The position numbers and the translations under genes were made by a program. Under the pieces are notes generated by a model that was not told the DNA's origin, made no database searches, and saw only the letters and a list, made by a program, of their open reading frames with translations. A stretch of DNA of 64,000 bases. Origin: Alicycliphilus denitrificans K601. GTDB lineage: Bacteria; Pseudomonadota; Gammaproteobacteria; Burkholderiales; Burkholderiaceae_C. The stretch is from contig NC_015422.1 in NCBI RefSeq assembly GCF_000204645.1, positions 3,179,001 through 3,243,000 on the forward strand. Reading direction: 5' to 3'. Positions 60,265-64,000 of the stretch are shown piece after piece (position 1 is the stretch's first letter; each line of letters starts with the position of its first letter).

Positions 60265-61631
60265 TGACTACCAATTTAATAGCTGATACCGCAACAGCGG
60301 CGGGCGCCGCAGCCAGGAACGACCATGTTTCCGCGCTGAAGTTCATCACTTGCGGCAGCGTGGACGACGGCAAGAGCACGCTGATCGGCCGCCTGCTCGT
60401 GGACAGCCGCGCCGTGCTGCAGGACCACTTGGCGGGCGTGCAGCGCGGCGGCGAGGTGGACCTGGCGCTGCTCACCGACGGCCTCTCGGCCGAGCGCGAG
60501 CAAGGCATCACCATCGACGTGGCCTACCGCTACTTCGCCACCGAGGCGCGCAAGTTCATCATCGGCGACGCGCCCGGCCACGAGCAGTACACGCGCAACA
60601 TGGTCACCGCCGCCTCGCAGGCCGACGCCGCCGTGGTGCTGGTGGACGCGACCAAGCTCGACTGGCAGAACCCCCGGCTCGCGCTGCTGCCGCAGACGCG
60701 CCGCCACAGCCTGCTCGTGCACCTGCTGCGCGTGCATTCGCTGGTGTTCGCCGTGAACAAGCTCGACGCCGTGGCCGACCCGGCCCTGGCGTTCGCGCAC
60801 ATCCGCGCCGCGCTGCAGCAATTCGCGCAGGATGCGGGCATCACCGTGGCCGCCACCGTGCCCGTCTCGGCCCTCAAGGGCTGGAACGTGGTCGACGCCC
60901 GGCCGGGCTGGTGCGGCTACGAGGGCAGCAGCCTGCTGCAGATCCTGGAGCTGCTGCCCCATACCCCGGCCGACGCGCACCTGCCGCTGGCCTTCCCGGT
61001 GCAGTGGGTGGAGAAGTTCTCCTCGTCCTCCGACACGCGCCAGGGCCGGCGCGTGTTCTGGGGCCGCGTGGCCGCGGGCGGCGCCCGGGTGGGCGCGCAG
61101 GTACAGGTCTTCCCCAGCGGCCAGCGCGCCGCCATCGCTCAGGTGCTGGACCACGCGCGCCGCCCCGGCGGCATCCAGGCGGGCGGCAGCGCCGGCATCG
61201 TGCTGGACCGCGAGGTGGACGTCTCGCGCGGCGACTGGATCGTCGCCGCGCCCACGCCCGCCGCCCAGGCCGCGGAAGACGATTTCGACACCCCGGCGGA
61301 GCAGCCCAGCTGGCCCGGCCGGCGCGAGCTCGGCGCCACCGTCGCCTGGATGGACGACGAACCCCTGGTCGCCGGCCGCGTGTACTGGGCGCTGCACGGC
61401 CACCGCTGGGTCAAGGCCAAGCTGCGCCGCGTGGTGCACCGCCTGGACATCCACACCCTGGCCGAGCAGGACGCCACGCAGCTCGAACCCAACGCCATCG
61501 GCCACGTGGAACTGCTGCTGCAGGAGAGCGTGCCCGCTGCGCCGTTCGAGAAAGCGCGCGTGCTCGGCTCCATGATCCTGGTCGACACCGCAAGCCACAA
61601 GACGGCCGGCGCCGTGCTGGTGCGGACCTAG
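60264..61631 (+). CDS. cysN: Sulfate adenylyltransferase subunit 1 CysN (GTPase)
   Basis: 455-aa EF-Tu-like GTPase subunit that drives APS formation. G1 is GSVDDGKST, G3 is GDAPGHEQY, G4 is NKLD (VFAVNKLDAV), and G5 lies near PVSALKG. Beta-barrel domains II and III follow. No CysC APS-kinase domain is fused. The first 15 or so residues (MTTNLIADTATAAGAAA) are poorly conserved and overlap a degenerate repeat copy (60264-60305). Last gene of the cys operon. Confidence 0.92.
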   Translation: MTTNLIADTATAAGAAARNDHVSALKFITCGSVDDGKSTLIGRLLVDSRAVLQDHLAGVQRGGEVDLALLTDGLSAEREQGITIDVAYRYFATEARKFIIGDAPGHEQYTRNMVTAASQADAAVVLVDATKLDWQNPRLALLPQTRRHSLLVHLLRVHSLVFAVNKLDAVADPALAFAHIRAALQQFAQDAGITVAATVPVSALKGWNVVDARPGWCGYEGSSLLQILELLPHTPADAHLPLAFPVQWVEKFSSSSDTRQGRRVFWGRVAAGGARVGAQVQVFPSGQRAAIAQVLDHARRPGGIQAGGSAGIVLDREVDVSRGDWIVAAPTPAAQAAEDDFDTPAEQPSWPGRRELGATVAWMDDEPLVAGRVYWALHGHRWVKAKLRRVVHRLDIHTLAEQDATQLEPNAIGHVELLLQESVPAAPFEKARVLGSMILVDTASHKTAGAVLVRT

Positions 61632-61758
61632 GGCGCCGCCCGTTCCGCATTGAGCAACATCAAGGTTTCCGCGCCACAGCCATGGTCGCCCCGCCGTCCG
61701 GGACGGCCATGGCCCTAGAATTACGGGTTACACCCAATACCGATACCACAGAAATCCC

Positions 61759-62082
61759 ATGACCCACGTTGTTGTCGAAAACTGCATCAAGTGCAAATAC
61801 ACCGATTGCGTGGATGTATGCCCCGTGGACTGCTTCCGCGAAGGCCCGAACATGCTCGTCATCGACCCCGACGAGTGCATCGACTGCGCCGTTTGCGTGC
61901 CCGAATGCCCGGCCAACGCCATCTTTGCCGAAGAAGACCTGCCCAGCGACCAGCTCGCCTTCATCAAGATCAACGCCGAGCTGACGCCCAAGTTCAAGAG
62001 CATCACCAAGCGCAAGGCCGCCCTGCCCGACGCCGACGAGTGGAACGGCACGCCCGGCAAGCTGAAGGACCTGGAGCGCTGA
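61759..62082 (+). CDS. fdxA: Seven-iron ferredoxin FdxA (3Fe-4S/4Fe-4S)
   Basis: 107-aa ferredoxin. Cys9, Cys17 and Cys50 suit a 3Fe-4S cluster; Cys21, Cys40, Cys43 and Cys46 a 4Fe-4S cluster ([37 protein letters not shown]). The Azotobacter FdI-type C-terminal extension is present. 127 bases after cysN with its own likely promoter, and 14 bases before a ferredoxin reductase gene. Could serve as electron donor to CysI. Confidence 0.93.
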   Translation: MTHVVVENCIKCKYTDCVDVCPVDCFREGPNMLVIDPDECIDCAVCVPECPANAIFAEEDLPSDQLAFIKINAELTPKFKSITKRKAALPDADEWNGTPGKLKDLER

Positions 62083-62096
62083 TCCTGCCCCCGGCC

Positions 62097-63143
62097 ATGC
62101 AAGCGCCCTCGGCCCCCGCACCGGCGCAGGCCGATGCCGTGGTGATCGGCGCGGGCCCGGTGGGCCTGTTCCAGGTGTTCCAGCTCGGGCTGCAGGGCAT
62201 CGCAGCGCACCTCGTCGACGCCCTGCCCCACGTGGGCGGCCAGTGCGCCGAGCTCTATCCCGACAAGCCCATCTACGACATCCCCGGCGTTCCCGTGTGC
62301 TCGGGCCGCGAACTGGTTGCGCTGCTGCAGCGGCAGATGGCGCCGTTCGCGCCCGCATGCCACCTGGGCCAGCAGGTCGAGACGCTGGCCGCGCAGGACG
62401 ATGGCCGATTCCTGCTGCAGACCACCGCCGGCACCCGGCTGCTGGCGAAGAGCGTCTTCATCGCCGCCGGCGTGGGCGCCTTCGTGCCGCGCACCATCAA
62501 GGTGGACGGCATCGCCGCTCTGGCGGGCGGCCAGGTGCTCTACCACCCCACGGATACCGGCGTCGCCAACGCCCGCCACGTGGTCGTGCATGGCGGCGAC
62601 GAGGCCGCCGTGCAGGCTGCCATCGCCTGCGCGCCGCTGGCCGCCAGCGTCACGCTGCTGCATCGCCGCGACGTCTTCCAGGCCGAGCCCGCACTGCTGG
62701 CCGAGCTGCAGACGCTGCGCGAGGGCGGGCGCATCCGCGTCGCCATAGGCCAGATCACGGGCGTGCAGGCCGCGCCGGACGGCCGCCTGCAGGCCCTCGT
62801 GCTGCAACTGCCCGACGGCTCGCAGCAACACCTGCCGCTCGACCTGCTGCTGGCCTACCTGGGCATCTCCCCGCGCCTGGGGCCGGTCGCCGGCTGGGGC
62901 TTGGCCATGGAGCGCAAGCAGATTGCCGTGGACACGGCCACGTTCGCCACCAGCGTGCCCGGCATCTACGCCGTGGGCGACGTCAACGGCTACCCCGGCA
63001 AACGCAAGCTCATCCTGTGCGGCTTCCACGAGGCCACGCTGGCCGCCTTCGCCGAGGCGGAGCGGCAGGCAGGCCACAGGCTGCCGCTGGAGTACACGAC
63101 CAGCAGCGAGCGGCTGCACGCGCGCCTGGGCGTGGGCGCATGA
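62097..63143 (+). CDS. Ferredoxin--NADP(+) reductase, TrxB-like type 2
   Basis: 348-aa FAD/NAD(P)-binding oxidoreductase resembling thioredoxin reductase but lacking its CxxC. The FAD motif is [19 protein letters not shown] and [20 protein letters not shown] is the FNR type-2 hallmark. The NADP-binding region is [15 protein letters not shown] and the closing motif is [29 protein letters not shown]. Moves electrons between NADPH and FdxA encoded just upstream. The ATG at 62097 lies 14 bases after the fdxA stop. Confidence 0.88.
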   Translation: MQAPSAPAPAQADAVVIGAGPVGLFQVFQLGLQGIAAHLVDALPHVGGQCAELYPDKPIYDIPGVPVCSGRELVALLQRQMAPFAPACHLGQQVETLAAQDDGRFLLQTTAGTRLLAKSVFIAAGVGAFVPRTIKVDGIAALAGGQVLYHPTDTGVANARHVVVHGGDEAAVQAAIACAPLAASVTLLHRRDVFQAEPALLAELQTLREGGRIRVAIGQITGVQAAPDGRLQALVLQLPDGSQQHLPLDLLLAYLGISPRLGPVAGWGLAMERKQIAVDTATFATSVPGIYAVGDVNGYPGKRKLILCGFHEATLAAFAEAERQAGHRLPLEYTTSSERLHARLGVGA

Positions 63144-64000
63144 ACACCCTCGCCACCTCCCGCAACGAAGCCCTGGCCCCGCTGCCGGCCGGGCAGCGCG
63201 TGTTCCGCTGGCACGACCATGCATCGCTCTGGTTCAGCCTGGGCGTGGGGCTGCTGGTCATGCAGGTGGGCGCCTACCTGATGCCTGCCCTGGGTACGCA
63301 GCAGGCGCTCCTGGCCGTCGTGGTCGGCTCCGTCATCGGCGCGGGGCTGCTGGGCTGGGTGGCAAAAATAGGCTGCGACAGCGGCTTGGCCAGCGCGGGG
63401 CTGATGCACGCCGTCTACGGTCGGCGCTTCGCGGGTCTGCCCATCGTGCTCAACATCGTGCAGCTCGTGGGCTGGGGCACGTTCGAGCTCGTGGTGATGC
63501 GCGACGCCACCGTGGCCATAGGCCGGCAGTCCGGCATGCTCGCCGCCGGCGCATGGCCCGTGGCCGCCACGCTGCTGTGGGGCGGCGTGGTGCTGCTGCT
63601 CATCAGCGGCTCCATGGTGCAGCTGGTGCGCCGCGTCATCGCGCGCGTGGCGCTGCCGCTCGTCGTGCTGTCGCTGCTGTGGCTGTCCTGGCAGTTCATC
63701 GCCATGGCGCAGGCCCAGGGCCTGGCCCAGATCTGGCAGCGCCGCGGCAACGGCGGCATGGGCGTGATGCCGGCGCTCGACCTCGTGATCGCCATGCCCA
63801 TCTCGTGGCTGCCGCTCGTGGCTGACTACGCACGCCACGGCGTGAGCGGCGCGGACGCCCTGCGCGGCAGCTGGATCGGCTACGCGCTGGCCAACATCTG
63901 GTGCTATTGCCTGGGCGTGCTGGTGGCGCTGGTGCTGCCCAGCCAGGACCTGGTGACCGCCCTGCTGCTGGCCCAGGGCGGGCTGCTGGCGCTGTCGCTG
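63140..64000 (+). CDS. NCS1-family cytosine/HMP permease, 5' part (CytX-like)
   Basis: 287 codons of an NCS1 nucleobase:cation symporter cut by the window end. Features are the cytoplasmic N-terminus ([28 protein letters not shown]), [37 protein letters not shown], and [15 protein letters not shown] typical of CodB/CytX. CytX-like members move hydroxymethylpyrimidine for thiamine synthesis. The ATG overlaps the reductase stop by 4 bases, which is puzzling for such different functions. Substrate uncertain. Confidence 0.8.
   Translation, partial: MNTLATSRNEALAPLPAGQRVFRWHDHASLWFSLGVGLLVMQVGAYLMPALGTQQALLAVVVGSVIGAGLLGWVAKIGCDSGLASAGLMHAVYGRRFAGLPIVLNIVQLVGWGTFELVVMRDATVAIGRQSGMLAAGAWPVAATLLWGGVVLLLISGSMVQLVRRVIARVALPLVVLSLLWLSWQFIAMAQAQGLAQIWQRRGNGGMGVMPALDLVIAMPISWLPLVADYARHGVSGADALRGSWIGYALANIWCYCLGVLVALVLPSQDLVTALLLAQGGLLALSL

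Overview
The window looks like a chromosomal segment of a betaproteobacterium of the family Comamonadaceae (Acidovorax/Alicycliphilus/Comamonas-like). GC is high. The gene content is typical of that group: a CysI-type sulfite reductase operon with a DUF934 gene, a second 7Fe ferredoxin/reductase pair, periplasmic LigE, and a livKHMGF transporter in an acyl-CoA operon. A small dispersed palindromic repeat with an AGCTGCCAGCGC...AAGCGCT core recurs through the native parts. Species assignment is inference.

Layout. (1) 1-9.6 kb, native backbone: yddG end, DUF465 gene, periplasmic ATP-dependent DNA ligase, TerC protein, Orn/Lys/Arg decarboxylase, NfeD/SPFH pair, and a LysR regulator divergent from a thiamine-diphosphate enzyme with a 35-bp dyad between them. 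(2) tRNA-Ser(GGA) at 9650-9740, followed by a genomic island of about 25 kb (9727-34746). The island is bounded by a 14-bp direct repeat of the tRNA 3' end and carries a P4-like tyrosine integrase at its right end. Inside are an IS5 remnant, a helicase cut by an IS3 element, a PD-(D/E)XK nuclease with an orphan partner, an IS5 element, a secreted-type nuclease, and an IS66 element that split a glycine-zipper gene. Then comes a phage/plasmid-type recombination module (DUF932, YqaJ nuclease, Cys-rich metal-binding protein, 284-aa unknown), a SHOCT/PH protein with a 53-aa membrane protein, an XRE regulator, an ApeA-type HEPN defence protein, a family-B DNA polymerase behind a LexA box, an inovirus Gp2/YfjJ-like protein, AlpA and an AT-rich orphan. 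No conjugation genes are present, so it is an island or mobilisable element rather than a complete ICE.

(3) 34.8-38.8 kb: a lytic transglycosylase, then a decayed sulfonate/sulfur-scavenging locus (ssuA-like, acyl-CoA-dehydrogenase-like and ssuD-like pseudogenes, LysR and metallo-hydrolase stubs). (4) 38.8-51.0 kb: an eleven-gene leftward operon (two CoA ligases, SCP-x-type thiolase, two SDRs, an AhpD-like protein, livKHMGF). It is divergent from a TetR regulator, and the promoter region carries four GGTACC boxes. It probably imports and catabolises a carboxylic acid as a CoA thioester. Sulfur-gene remnants lie on both sides of it (ssuD/ssuA on the left, ssuE and sbp on the right), so the operon may have replaced part of an older sulfur locus. 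(5) 51.4-64 kb: sbp, yggX, TRIC channel, mnmC, then the assimilatory sulfate operon (TSUP permease, cysI, DUF934, cysH, cysD, cysN) followed by fdxA and a ferredoxin-NADP reductase that could feed electrons to CysI. The window ends inside an NCS1 permease gene.

The observations I would check first are the dispersed repeat that has become start codons and a signal peptide (ligE, DUF934, cysN), the precisely bounded island, the SOS-controlled island polymerase with its recombination module, the nuclease/orphan pair at 13.3-15.2 kb, and the four-box TetR operator.
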